Assembly: GCA_944323655.1 (NCBI GenBank)
Contig: CALUTL010000008.1
Location: 1-64,000 of the forward strand
DNA length: 64,000 nucleotides
Source of the DNA: Candidatus Gastranaerophilales bacterium
GTDB lineage: Bacteria; Cyanobacteriota; Vampirovibrionia; Gastranaerophilales; Gastranaerophilaceae
Direction of reading: 5' to 3'
The position numbers were made by a program, and so were the translations under genes. Below the pieces are notes generated by a model. That model saw only the letters and a list, made by a program, of their open reading frames with translations, was not told where the DNA came from and made no database searches. Below are positions 8,093 through 16,853 of the stretch, in pieces; the first letter of the stretch is position 1; each line of letters starts with the position of its first letter.

Positions 8093-10765
8093 TTATACAG
8101 CTGCAAGTTGTTTAGCTTTTTCTTTCGCTTCAACAACAGCTTGAGCAGCGGCAAGTTTTGCCTGCGGAATTCTGAACGGTGAGCAGGATACATAGTCAAG
8201 TCCGATTTTGTGAGAGAACTTAACTGAATCCGGATCTCCGCCGTGTTCGCCGCAAACTCCGCCAACAAGTTTCGGATTAACAGCTTTACCTTTTTCCATT
8301 GCCATTTCAATAAGCTGTCCGACTCCCTTAGCATCAAGTGTTTCAAACGGATTTGACGGAAGAATTTTCTGTTCAACGTAGCGTTTAAGGAATTTGCCCT
8401 CAGCATCGTCACGTGAATATCCGAATGTCATCTGTGTCAAATCGTTTGTACCAAATGAGAAGAATTCAGCATATTCTGCAATCTCATCAGCAGTTAACGC
8501 AGCACGAGGAATTTCAATCATTGTACCGAATTTGTAATCAAGTTTAACACCTTTTTCATTCATTACGTCATTCGCAACTCTGATTAAGATATCTCTTGCA
8601 ACCTTAAGTTCGTTAACATGCCCGATAAGAGGAACCATAATCCAAGGTTTAACATCAATACCTTCTTTTTTAACGTCACAAGCAGCCTCAAAAATAGCTC
8701 TGACTTGCATTTCGTTAATTTCTGGATAAGTTAAGCCTAAACGGCAACCTCTCAATCCCATCATCGGGTTAGATTCGGACAGGCCTTCAACGATATGAAG
8801 AAGTTCTTCTTTTTCTTTGTAGTCTTTACCAAGAGCCTTCAATTCAGCAACTTCAGCGATTAAATCTTCCTTGTTTGGAAGGAATTCATGAAGCGGCGGA
8901 TCAAGAAGTCTTACGGTCATCGGTTTTGCACCGAGAGCCTTAAACATTGCATAGAAATCTGAATATTGCATCGGAAGAAGTTTTGCTAATGCTTCTTTTC
9001 TTGCTTCCGGAGTACCTGCAATAATCATTTTCTGCACCCAAGGCAATCTTTCTGGATCCATAAACATGTGTTCCGTACGGCAAAGACCAACACCTTCTGC
9101 GCCGAATTTCAAAGCATTTTCGATATCTTTTGGAGTATCAGCATTTGCTTCAACTTTCATCTCTCTGATTTCATCAACCCAAGAGAAGAATTTATTCCAG
9201 TTTTCATCAATTTTAGCTTCAACCATCTTAACAGCACCAGCCATAACGATACCTTTACCACCGTCAAGAGAGATAATATCGTCTTTGTGGTAAACAGTTC
9301 CGTCACTGCCTGTCAAAGTTCCGTTATTAAGGTCGATTTTCAAGTCTTCGCAGCCTGAAACGCAAGGTTTACCCATACCTTTAGCAACAACTGCTGCGTG
9401 AGAAGTTGCGCCGCCTCTGAGGGTTAAAACACCTTGTGCAACTGCCATACCGTGAATATCATCAGGACAAGTTTCAACTCTTACGAGTATAACTTTTTCG
9501 CCTGCTGCACCTCTTTGTGCTGCTTCTTCGGTATCGAAAACAATCTTACCGACTGCAGCTCCGGGAGATGCGTTTACACCGTGTGCAATTTTATGTGATT
9601 CTTTAATTGCAGCTTCGTCAAAGCAAGGTAGAAGAATTTGGTTAACTGTATAAGGATCAACAAGCTGAACTGCTCTTTCCTTTGTAATAATTCCTTCTTC
9701 TTCCATTTCTACAGCAATTCTTACGGCAGCAGCGGCTGTTCTTTTACCGTTACGGGTTTGCAGAATCCACAATTTTCCTTTTTCAATTGTAAATTCCATA
9801 TCCTGAACGTCTTTGTAACCATTTTCAAGTTTTTTAGCTATATCAACGTATTGTTTATACAAATCAGGCATTTCGTTTGCAAGTTCGGAAATTTCCTTAG
9901 GAGTTCTGATACCTGCAACAACGTCTTCACCTTGTGCATTTGTTAAGTATTCGCCGTAGAATTTGTTTTCGCCCGTTGCAGGGTTTCTGGTAAATGAAAC
10001 ACCTGTTGCGCAATCATCACCCATATTTCCGAATACCATCGTCTGAACGTTTACGGCTGTTCCGTAGTTATGGTCAATTTTGTTCATATTTCTGTAAGCA
10101 ACGGCTCTTGGAATATTCCATGAACGAAATACCGCTTCAATTGCTTCTTCCAATTGAACGTAAGGATCTTGCGGAAATTCTTTTCCGGTTACTTCTTTGA
10201 TAACATTTTTATAAATCGGGATTAAAGATCTCCAGCCGTCAGCTGATACTTGTGTATCTTCTTTTACGCCTTCTCTTGCTTTAACCTTTTCAACTTCGGT
10301 TTCAAAATATTTTTGTCTGTCCATATCCCAGGCAACAGAACCAAACATTGTTAAGAAACGACGGTAACTGTCATAGCAGAATCTCGGATTGTTTGTCAAT
10401 CTTATCATAGCTTCTACAGTATCATCATTCATACCTAAGTTAAGAATAGTTTCCATCATGCCGGGCATTGAAAGTCTTGCGCCTGAACGAACCGAAACCA
10501 AAAGCGGATTTGTTGTATCGCCGAACTTTTTACCTGTTTGTTCTTCAACATCTTTAAGTGCAGCTTTAACCTCGTCCATTAATCCTGCGGGCATTTTGTT
10601 TCCGTGATTGATGTAATCCATACAGGTCTCTGTTGTAATCGTCAATCCCGGAGGAACAGGCAGACCCAAATTGGTCATTTCAGCAAGGTTTGCTCCTTTT
10701 CCGCCCAAAAGATTGCGCATTGAGGCATTACCTTCTCTGAATAGCCATACGCGTTTTTCGCTCAT
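8093..10765 (-). CDS. ppdK: pyruvate, phosphate dikinase
   Basis: This 890-residue cytoplasmic enzyme interconverts pyruvate + ATP + Pi with PEP + AMP + PPi. The N-terminal ATP-grasp domain begins with GGKGANLAEM (21-30). The swivelling phosphohistidine domain has GGATSHAAVVAKG, with catalytic His at about 456 and the regulatory-type Thr at 454. The C-terminal PEP/pyruvate barrel has GLRGCRLG and GVCGEHGGDP, with active-site Cys at about 838. The length matches the bacterial family. AAGGAG lies 8 bases before the ATG. The gene is monocistronic. In an anaerobe it can work in glycolysis or gluconeogenesis, and PPi use is likely. Confidence 0.98.
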   Translation of the reverse strand: MSEKRVWLFREGNASMRNLLGGKGANLAEMTNLGLPVPPGLTITTETCMDYINHGNKMPAGLMDEVKAALKDVEEQTGKKFGDTTNPLLVSVRSGARLSMPGMMETILNLGMNDDTVEAMIRLTNNPRFCYDSYRRFLTMFGSVAWDMDRQKYFETEVEKVKAREGVKEDTQVSADGWRSLIPIYKNVIKEVTGKEFPQDPYVQLEEAIEAVFRSWNIPRAVAYRNMNKIDHNYGTAVNVQTMVFGNMGDDCATGVSFTRNPATGENKFYGEYLTNAQGEDVVAGIRTPKEISELANEMPDLYKQYVDIAKKLENGYKDVQDMEFTIEKGKLWILQTRNGKRTAAAAVRIAVEMEEEGIITKERAVQLVDPYTVNQILLPCFDEAAIKESHKIAHGVNASPGAAVGKIVFDTEEAAQRGAAGEKVILVRVETCPDDIHGMAVAQGVLTLRGGATSHAAVVAKGMGKPCVSGCEDLKIDLNNGTLTGSDGTVYHKDDIISLDGGKGIVMAGAVKMVEAKIDENWNKFFSWVDEIREMKVEANADTPKDIENALKFGAEGVGLCRTEHMFMDPERLPWVQKMIIAGTPEARKEALAKLLPMQYSDFYAMFKALGAKPMTVRLLDPPLHEFLPNKEDLIAEVAELKALGKDYKEKEELLHIVEGLSESNPMMGLRGCRLGLTYPEINEMQVRAIFEAACDVKKEGIDVKPWIMVPLIGHVNELKVARDILIRVANDVMNEKGVKLDYKFGTMIEIPRAALTADEIAEYAEFFSFGTNDLTQMTFGYSRDDAEGKFLKRYVEQKILPSNPFETLDAKGVGQLIEMAMEKGKAVNPKLVGGVCGEHGGDPDSVKFSHKIGLDYVSCSPFRIPQAKLAAAQAVVEAKEKAKQLAAV

Positions 10766-10966
10766 AGTTTGTTCTCCTTAAAATTTAATTTAATAAATTG
10801 TACAAAACACTTTTTCTAATAATATCATGAAAAAATCTTTTACAATACTTTGTATTCATTATTTTCCTATAATTCAACTTGCTTTCCGAACCGAATTTCC
10901 GCCGAAACTTAAGCTATATAACAAATTTGCAAATACAAACCCTTGAAATTCCTCTTTACAATAGCT

Positions 10967-11485
10967 TTACAACCTATGCAAAAAAGTTATAAATTTATCT
11001 CCGTATTTTTTCTGCTTTAAAATTTCATATCCTCTAAATTCAACTTCGGTTACGTGTTCAAGTATAACAATATTTTGCGCAATATTTTTTACAGCGTCAA
11101 GACTTGCCTCATAAATTCCCGAATAATACGGAGGATCTATATAAATTACGTCAAATTTTTCGTTTAAATTCTCTGCAATTTTTAAAGAATCGCCTTTGAT
11201 AAGTTTTGGGAAAGGCGAAAAATTTTTAAAATTATTTTTTATAACCTGCAAAACTTTCGGATGTTTTTCGATAGCCACAACATTTGAAAATCCTCTTGAT
11301 AAAGCCTCCAAACTCATAATTCCTGAACCAGAATACATATCAAGAAAAGATTTTTCCTCAAAATCTGTCATCGCCTGCAAAGTATTAAAAACCGCCATCC
11401 TGACTTTTGATAAAGTCGGGCGGGTTATGTTTTCGTCCGGCGCCGAAATCTTACGACCTTTATAAATTCCTGCGGTTATATTCAT
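10967..11485 (-). CDS. rsmD: 16S rRNA (guanine966-N2)-methyltransferase
   Basis: The 172-residue protein methylates G966 of 16S rRNA using S-adenosylmethionine. It starts MNITAGIYKGRKI and has TRPTLSKVRMAVFN near residue 21, typical of RsmD. The SAM-binding loop DMYSGSGIMSLEALSRG is at 49-65 and the catalytic DPPY at 117-120. The length is only slightly under the usual 180-200. It is divergent from fixC. About 200 AT-rich bases without features separate it from ppdK upstream, so it may have a separate transcript end. Confidence 0.93.
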   Translation of the reverse strand: MNITAGIYKGRKISAPDENITRPTLSKVRMAVFNTLQAMTDFEEKSFLDMYSGSGIMSLEALSRGFSNVVAIEKHPKVLQVIKNNFKNFSPFPKLIKGDSLKIAENLNEKFDVIYIDPPYYSGIYEASLDAVKNIAQNIVILEHVTEVEFRGYEILKQKKYGDKFITFLHRL

Positions 11486-11493
11486 ACGGGTAT

Positions 11494-11522
11494 TTTACAA
11501 CGAACAAATTTTAGTGTATAAT
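11494..11522 (+). promoter_or_regulatory. sigma70-type promoter for fixC-fixX
   Basis: TTTACA (11494-11499), a 17-base spacer and a perfect TATAAT (11517-11522) lie about 90 bases before the fixC start, giving an untranslated leader of roughly 85 bases. Confidence 0.7.
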
Positions 11523-11614
11523 TACTTGGACAATATTTGTGAATAATTCAGATTTGAAAATTATTCGCTTCTGCACAAAAAAGGTCAGGAGATAATTGAA
11601 ATTAACGGAGCTTT

Positions 11615-12925
11615 ATGGACGGAATTAAAACAAACAAAACAGAAGTAATAGTTGTTGGAGGAGGTCCTGCAGGAATTGCAAGTGCAATTACGATAGCAAG
11701 AGCAGGGCACGAAGTTATTTTGATTGAAAGAGGAAGTTTTTCAGGCAGTAAAAATGTATTTGGAGGTGCAATTTACGCACAGCCGACACGTGAAATCTTC
11801 CCCAATTTTGAACAAGAAGCTCCTATCGAAAGATTAAATATTGAACATAAATTTGCAATTCTCGGAAAAGAAGATTCAACCACAATTTCTTACCGCCATA
11901 AAGATATTGAAACCCCAAGTTATACCGTAATTCGCGGGAAATTTGACCGCTGGATGGCGGATGAAGCAAGAAAAGCAGGTGTAATTATTGCAGAAGAAAC
12001 AGTTGTTAAAGAACTTCTGATAAAAAATGAACAAGTAATCGGGGTTAAGACAGAACTTGAAGAATATTACTCCGATATCGTAATTCTTGCAGACGGAGTA
12101 AATTCTCTGCTTGCAAAACAAATCGGATTTAGAGATAAAATTGAACCGCAAGATGTTGCCTTAAGCGTTAAAGAAGTAATAAAACTTGATAAAGAAAAAA
12201 TAAACGAAAGATTTAACCTGACAGACGAAGAAGGTTGTGTATATGAAATTTTCGGCGGCCCGATGGAAGGGATTTTGGGGCTTGGATTTTTGTATACAAA
12301 TAAAGAATCAATAAGTATAGGGCTTGGTGTCGGACTTGATGCTTTGAGCCAAAAAAATCTTAAACCTTACGAACTTCTTGATTCACTGAAACAACATCCG
12401 ACACTTGCGCCGCTTATTAAAGACGGAGAATTGCTGGAATATTCCGCACATCTTATTCCCGAAGGCGGATACAAAAAAATTCCGACACTTTCAGGCGCAG
12501 GCGTAATGATTGTCGGAGATGCGGCTATGCTTGTTAATAATATGCACTGGGAAGGCACAAATCTTGCAATGATTAGTGGCAAAATTGCGGGAGAAACGGC
12601 AGTTACGGCTCTCAGCAAAGGGGATTTCAGCGAAAAAATGCTCTCCAAATACCCAGAATCACTTGAAAAATCTTTTGTTATGAAAGACCTTTACGCTTAC
12701 CGCAATCTTATGGACGAAGCTCACAACAGAAGCGAATCCTTTATGGGATATTATCTTAAAGAAGTCAACGGGTTTTTCAATATGTTTACAACAGTAGACA
12801 GTATCCCTAAACGTCAAAAATTCCGTAAGTTTATTTTTGACTTTATCAAAAAAAGAAATATAATAGAATTATTCAAAGATGCGCTGAGCGCCTTCAAACT
12901 TTTCTGGAGTATTTTGATAAAATGA
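11615..12925 (+). CDS. fixC: FixC / ETF:quinone oxidoreductase-like flavoprotein
   Basis: The 436-residue FAD protein has the dinucleotide-binding VVGGGPAG at residues 13-20, the family's ERG-(3)-SGSKNVFGG stretch, and IVGDAAMLVN with MHWEGTN near residue 310, as in FixC and ETF-QO. It should pass electrons between an electron-transfer flavoprotein and quinone or ferredoxin together with FixX. GGAG lies 7 bases before the ATG. The stop overlaps the fixX start by 4 bases (ATGA), so translation is coupled. The usual fixA and fixB genes are not adjacent. Confidence 0.9.
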   Translation: MDGIKTNKTEVIVVGGGPAGIASAITIARAGHEVILIERGSFSGSKNVFGGAIYAQPTREIFPNFEQEAPIERLNIEHKFAILGKEDSTTISYRHKDIETPSYTVIRGKFDRWMADEARKAGVIIAEETVVKELLIKNEQVIGVKTELEEYYSDIVILADGVNSLLAKQIGFRDKIEPQDVALSVKEVIKLDKEKINERFNLTDEEGCVYEIFGGPMEGILGLGFLYTNKESISIGLGVGLDALSQKNLKPYELLDSLKQHPTLAPLIKDGELLEYSAHLIPEGGYKKIPTLSGAGVMIVGDAAMLVNNMHWEGTNLAMISGKIAGETAVTALSKGDFSEKMLSKYPESLEKSFVMKDLYAYRNLMDEAHNRSESFMGYYLKEVNGFFNMFTTVDSIPKRQKFRKFIFDFIKKRNIIELFKDALSAFKLFWSILIK

Positions 12926-13197
12926 CCTTAGACGATAAACTCTTTACAGTTAAATACCGCCCGGACTGCGAAAGCCACTTGAAACCGGATTTTGAACAAT
13001 GCAAAACCTGCACCTCAAAAACCTGTACGGTAATCTGCCCTGCAAAAGTTTATGAATGGGAAGAAAATGAACAGAAACTTACGGTAAATTTTGAAAACTG
13101 TCTTGAATGCGGCGCTTGCAGGATTGCCTGCGAAAAAAACTGCATCAACTGGGAATATCCGAAAGGCACTAAAGGAGTTACGTTCCGTAACGGATAG
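12922..13197 (+). CDS. fixX: FixX ferredoxin-like protein
   Basis: This 91-residue iron-sulfur protein has two cysteine groups, CKTCTSKTCTVICP and CLECGACRIACEKNC, of which the second fits one [4Fe-4S] cluster as in FixX. It ends GTKGVTFRNG, close to the typical FixX C-terminus (GVxxRxG). Its start overlaps fixC by 4 bases, so the products are made together and probably form a complex. Confidence 0.92.
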   Translation: MTLDDKLFTVKYRPDCESHLKPDFEQCKTCTSKTCTVICPAKVYEWEENEQKLTVNFENCLECGACRIACEKNCINWEYPKGTKGVTFRNG

Positions 13198-13249
13198 AAA
13201 TTTTTAACGACTAAAAGTAATTTACATAATTAAAAAGGAGACATGGATT

Positions 13250-13630
13250 ATGAAAGAAGAATACAGCAATCAGCACCGCAGATGGTACGACAAAGACCCT
13301 GTTCTTTCTCAAGCTGTCGAAACACTTGAACATAGCGACGACGAAACTCAAATTAAAATCGCTTTGAATTTAATCAAAATTATTATCGAACACAATATCG
13401 AAGATGAAAAGTTTGAAGCTGTTGAAGATATTATAAATGCAGTAGGATCAGGCCTTGACGACAACAGAAAAGGCCGCTGGTATGATATCGATTCAACACT
13501 CAGAACAGCTATGAACATGCTTCAAAATTGCCCTCCCGCAACTCAACACCTGATCGCTAAAGAAATGGCTAAAATGGTTGTTGATAAAATTAAAACTAAC
13601 GAAGATGATAAAGACGATTCTGAAGAATAA
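13250..13630 (+). CDS. small acidic protein with internal duplication (RWYD repeat)
   Basis: The 126-residue protein contains two copies of one motif. RRWYDKDPVLSQAVETLE (about 10-27) and GRWYDIDSTLRTAMNML (about 77-93) share RWYDxDxxLxxAxxxL, and each is followed by a helix with a Q-x-x-IA pattern. The C-terminus is very acidic (EDDKDDSEE). AAAAAGGAG lies 11 bases before the ATG, a strong ribosome site that suggests good expression. No signal peptide is seen. It follows fixX by 52 bases and has a strong terminator. The function is unknown. Confidence 0.85.
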   Translation: MKEEYSNQHRRWYDKDPVLSQAVETLEHSDDETQIKIALNLIKIIIEHNIEDEKFEAVEDIINAVGSGLDDNRKGRWYDIDSTLRTAMNMLQNCPPATQHLIAKEMAKMVVDKIKTNEDDKDDSEE

Positions 13631-13645
13631 ATTTATGTTAAATAC

Positions 13646-13683
13646 AAAAAGGGCGGAACTTTTAAAAAGTTCCGCCCTTTTTG
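13646..13683 (+). terminator. strong intrinsic terminator
   Basis: A 13-bp GC-containing stem, GGGCGGAACTTTT (13651-13663) with AAAAGTTCCGCCC (13665-13677), is flanked by A and T runs. It can act in both directions. Confidence 0.9.
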
Positions 13684-13701
13684 TTTCAATATTTTGTCCA
13701 A

Positions 13702-13932
13702 TTAATTTTTAAAATAATCGCATATAAGAGTTTTTTTGCGTGGAAGCAGTGACTTAATTCTCTTTACAAAAGTATTCTGTTCTAATTTTTCAAGTTCTTT
13801 TTTCAAGATTGCTTTTTCCAAAACGACCTTATTGTAAAGCTCCGAACAAACCGAACTTTTATCTACATGCGCTTTTAATTTCGACAATTGAACTTCTTTT
13901 TCTTGAATGGTTTTAATTAGTTCTCTTTTCAC
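13702..13932 (-). CDS. small basic coiled-coil protein, unknown
   Basis: The 76-residue product is a Lys/Glu/Leu-rich helix (about residues 1-52), followed by a basic tail with LLPRKKT. It starts with GTG, preceded by AAGAGG about 9 bases upstream. No domain is recognised. It lies between terminators and the kor operon on the same strand. The coding call rests on composition and ribosome site only, so it is moderately secure. Confidence 0.55.
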   Translation of the reverse strand: MKRELIKTIQEKEVQLSKLKAHVDKSSVCSELYNKVVLEKAILKKELEKLEQNTFVKRIKSLLPRKKTLICDYFKN

Positions 13933-14008
13933 TTTTTAAAGACCTCTTGAACTTTACCATATAAGAATAATATTAATCTTGAATTTTTAAATCGACTTTT
14001 TAGTTGAT

Positions 14009-14560
14009 TTAAGCTTTTGCAGGCAATAAATCATACTCATAGCCTATTTTTAGAGCTTTAATATTCAACGGCAAAAGATTTTTCCTGTGCGGAGGAAGCA
14101 CCCTGTCCAACGCCTCTATAAGATTATCCAAAGAAACCATCTTGCTTGCTTTTGCCAAAACCCCAAGAGCTAAAATATTTGCCATTTTAATATTACCGAG
14201 TTCTTCAGCAAGCTTTGTAATAGGAGAAAACAAATAATCAATATCCGCTCTGCTTTTCAACTCTTTTACAAGCGAAGAATTAGCAATCATCACGCCGCCT
14301 TTTTTAATCTTTTTCAAAAATCTGTCAAACGAAGCCTGATTAAGTGCCACGATAAAATCCGTATTCAACTTATTAACAGCGCTGACTTCCTCGTCACTTG
14401 CAACGACTTCACAGTTAACCGTTCCGCCTCTCATTTCAGCACCGTAACTCGGATACCATGTTACTTTTTTTCCGGCAAGCATAAACGCAGTAGCCAAAAC
14501 TTCTCCTGCCAGAAGCACCCCCTGACCGCCAAATCCTGCTATTATAAAATTCTTTTCCAT
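14009..14560 (-). CDS. korC: 2-oxoacid:ferredoxin oxidoreductase, gamma subunit
   Basis: The 183-residue protein has AGFGGQGVLLAGEVLA at the N-terminus and SYGAEMRGGTVNCEVV around residue 40, both signatures of the gamma domain of pyruvate/ketoisovalerate/2-oxoglutarate oxidoreductases. It is the last gene of the korD-korA-korB-korC operon, 65 bases after korB. The complex decarboxylates a 2-oxoacid with CoA and passes two electrons to ferredoxin. Subunit size and gene order favour 2-oxoglutarate, but the substrate cannot be fixed from sequence. Confidence 0.92.
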   Translation of the reverse strand: MEKNFIIAGFGGQGVLLAGEVLATAFMLAGKKVTWYPSYGAEMRGGTVNCEVVASDEEVSAVNKLNTDFIVALNQASFDRFLKKIKKGGVMIANSSLVKELKSRADIDYLFSPITKLAEELGNIKMANILALGVLAKASKMVSLDNLIEALDRVLPPHRKNLLPLNIKALKIGYEYDLLPAKA

Positions 14561-14625
14561 AATTTAGTCCTCTTTACAAAACTTTTGTTTTAAATTCTCA
14601 TTATTTTACAATCTTTCAACGGTCA

Positions 14626-15408
14626 TTATACAAAACTCGGCCGCATTATATGAGCTTGCTCACCTGAAGTTACATCTTTATAAATTCCGGGAACATATGT
14701 TTTCATCATTTCATTTCTAACTCTTTCGTGAGCTTGAGAAGGTGACATTTTCCAGTTAGTCGGACAGGTCGAAAGGATCTCGACAAACCCGAATCCTAAC
14801 CCTTGACGCTGAACTTCAAAAGCTTTTTTAATTGCCTGCTTAGCTTTTCTTATATTTGCAACACTGTCAAGTGAAACTCTTGCTGAAAATGCAGTTCCGT
14901 CACAAAGTGCCACGTGTTCTGCTATTTTAACCGGATATCCATAATATTCAAGATTGCGCCCAGTCGGAGAAGTTGTCGTAACCTGTCCCAAAAGTGTTGT
15001 AGGCCCTAATTGTCCGCCTGTCATACCGTAAGTTGTATTGTTAATACAAATTGCACTAACATTTTCACCTCTTAATGCAGCGTGCATACTTTCAGCCAAA
15101 CCGATTGAAGCAAAATCGCCATCCCCTTGATAAGTGAATACAAACTTATCGGGACGAGCTCTTTTGACACCGGTAGCTTCAGCTAACGCACGCCCGTGAG
15201 GCGCTTCTATAGAATCCACATTTAAAAAATCATACAAAGTAACCGAACATCCGATTGATGCAACAAGAATTGATTTTTCTCTTAATTCCATTTCATCAAG
15301 AACTTCCGCTACAAGCCTTACTGCAACACCATGGTCGCAGCCGGGACAAAACGAATATTTTACATTTTTTCTTAACGATTCCGGTATTTTAAAAACTTGT
15401 GTTGTCAT
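14626..15408 (-). CDS. korB: 2-oxoacid:ferredoxin oxidoreductase, beta subunit (TPP-binding)
   Basis: The 260-residue subunit carries the thiamine diphosphate site: FCPGCDHG near residue 21, and GDGDFASIGLAESMHAAL followed by NNTTYGMTGGQ at about 95-135. The usual C-terminal wing of KorB is present. Its first base overlaps the last base of korA (15408), which is tight operon packing. The three subunits and the ferredoxin KorD act together in the cytoplasm. Confidence 0.95.
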   Translation of the reverse strand: MTTQVFKIPESLRKNVKYSFCPGCDHGVAVRLVAEVLDEMELREKSILVASIGCSVTLYDFLNVDSIEAPHGRALAEATGVKRARPDKFVFTYQGDGDFASIGLAESMHAALRGENVSAICINNTTYGMTGGQLGPTTLLGQVTTTSPTGRNLEYYGYPVKIAEHVALCDGTAFSARVSLDSVANIRKAKQAIKKAFEVQRQGLGFGFVEILSTCPTNWKMSPSQAHERVRNEMMKTYVPGIYKDVTSGEQAHIMRPSFV

Positions 15409-16475
15409 TATATAAGTTCCTCAATCTTAGCTAAAATTTCTTCCGGAGCCGGAGGTGCGCCGACCGGCTTGTTAATAAGTTCAACCGGAATTTTTCCGTT
15501 CACAGCAAGCCTTACATCATTAATCATTTGACCCATATTAACCTCAACAGAAATCATTTTCTTTGTTTTTGATGCAAGTTCGCTTAATCTTTTTGTCGGG
15601 AACGGGAACAAGGTAACAGGCCTGAAGAATCCTGCTTTAATTCCTTTTTCTCTGCACAATTTCATTGCAGTTTTAACATTTCTTGAGGTGCTGCCAAAGC
15701 TTACCAAAATAACGTCGGCATCTTCCGTTCCAATTTCTTCCCATTCGGTTTCGTTTTCTTGAATAGTTTTGTATTTTGCAAAAAGTTTTTCAAGAAAAAC
15801 ACACTGATCTTCAGCAAGCGGCGCATAAGAGCGGATAACTCTTCCGTCCCTTCCTTTTGCCCCGGTTAAAGCCCAGTAGGAATTATCAATTTCAGGATAA
15901 GGATATTCCTTAAATTCCACAGGCTCCATCATCTGTCCTAAAAGTCCATCTGCTAAAAGTACAGTCGGATTTTTGTATTTATGCGCAAGATAAAATGCTT
16001 TATAAGTTAAATCCACGCATTCTTGAACTGTTGAAGGCGCTAAAACTATTAAATGATAATCACCGTTTCCGCCGCCTTTTGTCGCTTGGAAATAGTCACC
16101 CTGCGAAGGATAAATATTACCTAAACCGGGGCCGCCTCTCATTACGCTGATTAAAACAACCGGAAGCTCATCGGAAGTTGCATAACTTAAAGCCTCCTGC
16201 ATTAAAGAAACAGCACAGCTTGAAGACGAAGTCATGGCTTTTGCACCGGTTGAGCATGCTCCGATAACCATATTTATTGCAGCAAGCTCGCTTTCTGCAG
16301 AAACGTAGGCTCTGCCTAATTCCTGCATCTTTCCGCTCATAAATTCCCCGATTTCACTCTGCGGTGTAATCGGATATCCGAAATAGCACTCGCATCCCGC
16401 ATTTATTGCGGCCTGTGCTATTGCATAATTACCTTTTGTCAAAATCTTTTTACTTGAAGGAGCTTCTGCTATCAT
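15408..16475 (-). CDS. korA: 2-oxoacid:ferredoxin oxidoreductase, alpha subunit
   Basis: The 355-residue subunit has the pyrimidine-binding domain, with GCECYFGYPITPQSEI at about 28-43, ASELA-type ESELAAINMVIGA, and SSSSCAVSLMQEALSYA. A C-terminal transketolase-like domain II contains VSFGSTSRNVKTAM. The size fits KorA of 2-oxoglutarate:ferredoxin oxidoreductase rather than a fused single-chain enzyme. Three bases separate it from korD upstream. Confidence 0.95.
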   Translation of the reverse strand: MIAEAPSSKKILTKGNYAIAQAAINAGCECYFGYPITPQSEIGEFMSGKMQELGRAYVSAESELAAINMVIGACSTGAKAMTSSSSCAVSLMQEALSYATSDELPVVLISVMRGGPGLGNIYPSQGDYFQATKGGGNGDYHLIVLAPSTVQECVDLTYKAFYLAHKYKNPTVLLADGLLGQMMEPVEFKEYPYPEIDNSYWALTGAKGRDGRVIRSYAPLAEDQCVFLEKLFAKYKTIQENETEWEEIGTEDADVILVSFGSTSRNVKTAMKLCREKGIKAGFFRPVTLFPFPTKRLSELASKTKKMISVEVNMGQMINDVRLAVNGKIPVELINKPVGAPPAPEEILAKIEELI

Positions 16476-16478
16476 ATT

Positions 16479-16691
16479 TTATCCTTTATATACTTCAGTT
16501 ATTGCTAAATCAGGGCATCTTGTTGCACACATTGCACAACCCAAACATTCACCTTTCGGATCATCAAATTCTACAACTCTGTTTCCAAGATTATTTGTTT
16601 TATCACTAATCTTAATCAATTTTTTCGGGCATTCGTTTATACATAAATAGCATGCTTTGCATTTGTCATTGTCTATAACTATACGGCTCAT
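16479..16691 (-). CDS. korD: 2-oxoacid:ferredoxin oxidoreductase, delta (2[4Fe-4S] ferredoxin) subunit
   Basis: The 70-residue ferredoxin has two cluster motifs, CKACYLCINECP and CLGCAMCATRCP, each a full CxxCxxC...CP set. It is the electron-accepting subunit of the complex and the first gene of the operon. GTG at 16694 and ATG at 16691 are both possible starts. AGAGG lies 5 bases before the ATG but only 2-3 before the GTG, so I prefer the ATG. A TATAAT box at 16722-16727 on the minus strand is the likely -10 of the operon. Confidence 0.93.
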   Translation of the reverse strand: MSRIVIDNDKCKACYLCINECPKKLIKISDKTNNLGNRVVEFDDPKGECLGCAMCATRCPDLAITEVYKG

Positions 16692-16756
16692 CACTACCTC
16701 TTAAAAACATATCTGATTTTGATTATACCACTTAAAAATAAATGGAGTATTTTAAC

Positions 16757-16785
16757 TTTACAATTGTAATAATATACGTTAATAT
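16757..16785 (+). promoter_or_regulatory. sigma70-type promoter for the giant coiled-coil gene
   Basis: TTTACA (16757-16762), a 17-base spacer and TAATAT (16780-16785) lie about 70 bases before the start at 16854, in the spacer divergent from the kor operon. Confidence 0.6.
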
Positions 16786-16853
16786 TTTTGCTCTCGTATG
16801 TATTGTTCTGCTAAAATATTACGGTAGGGATATGTAAGTTAAGGAAATCTTAA

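Noticed and set aside
8032..8412. 126-codon frame overlapping the ppdK 3' end and terminator
   Set aside because: It runs in another frame of a highly conserved enzyme gene and spans its terminator.
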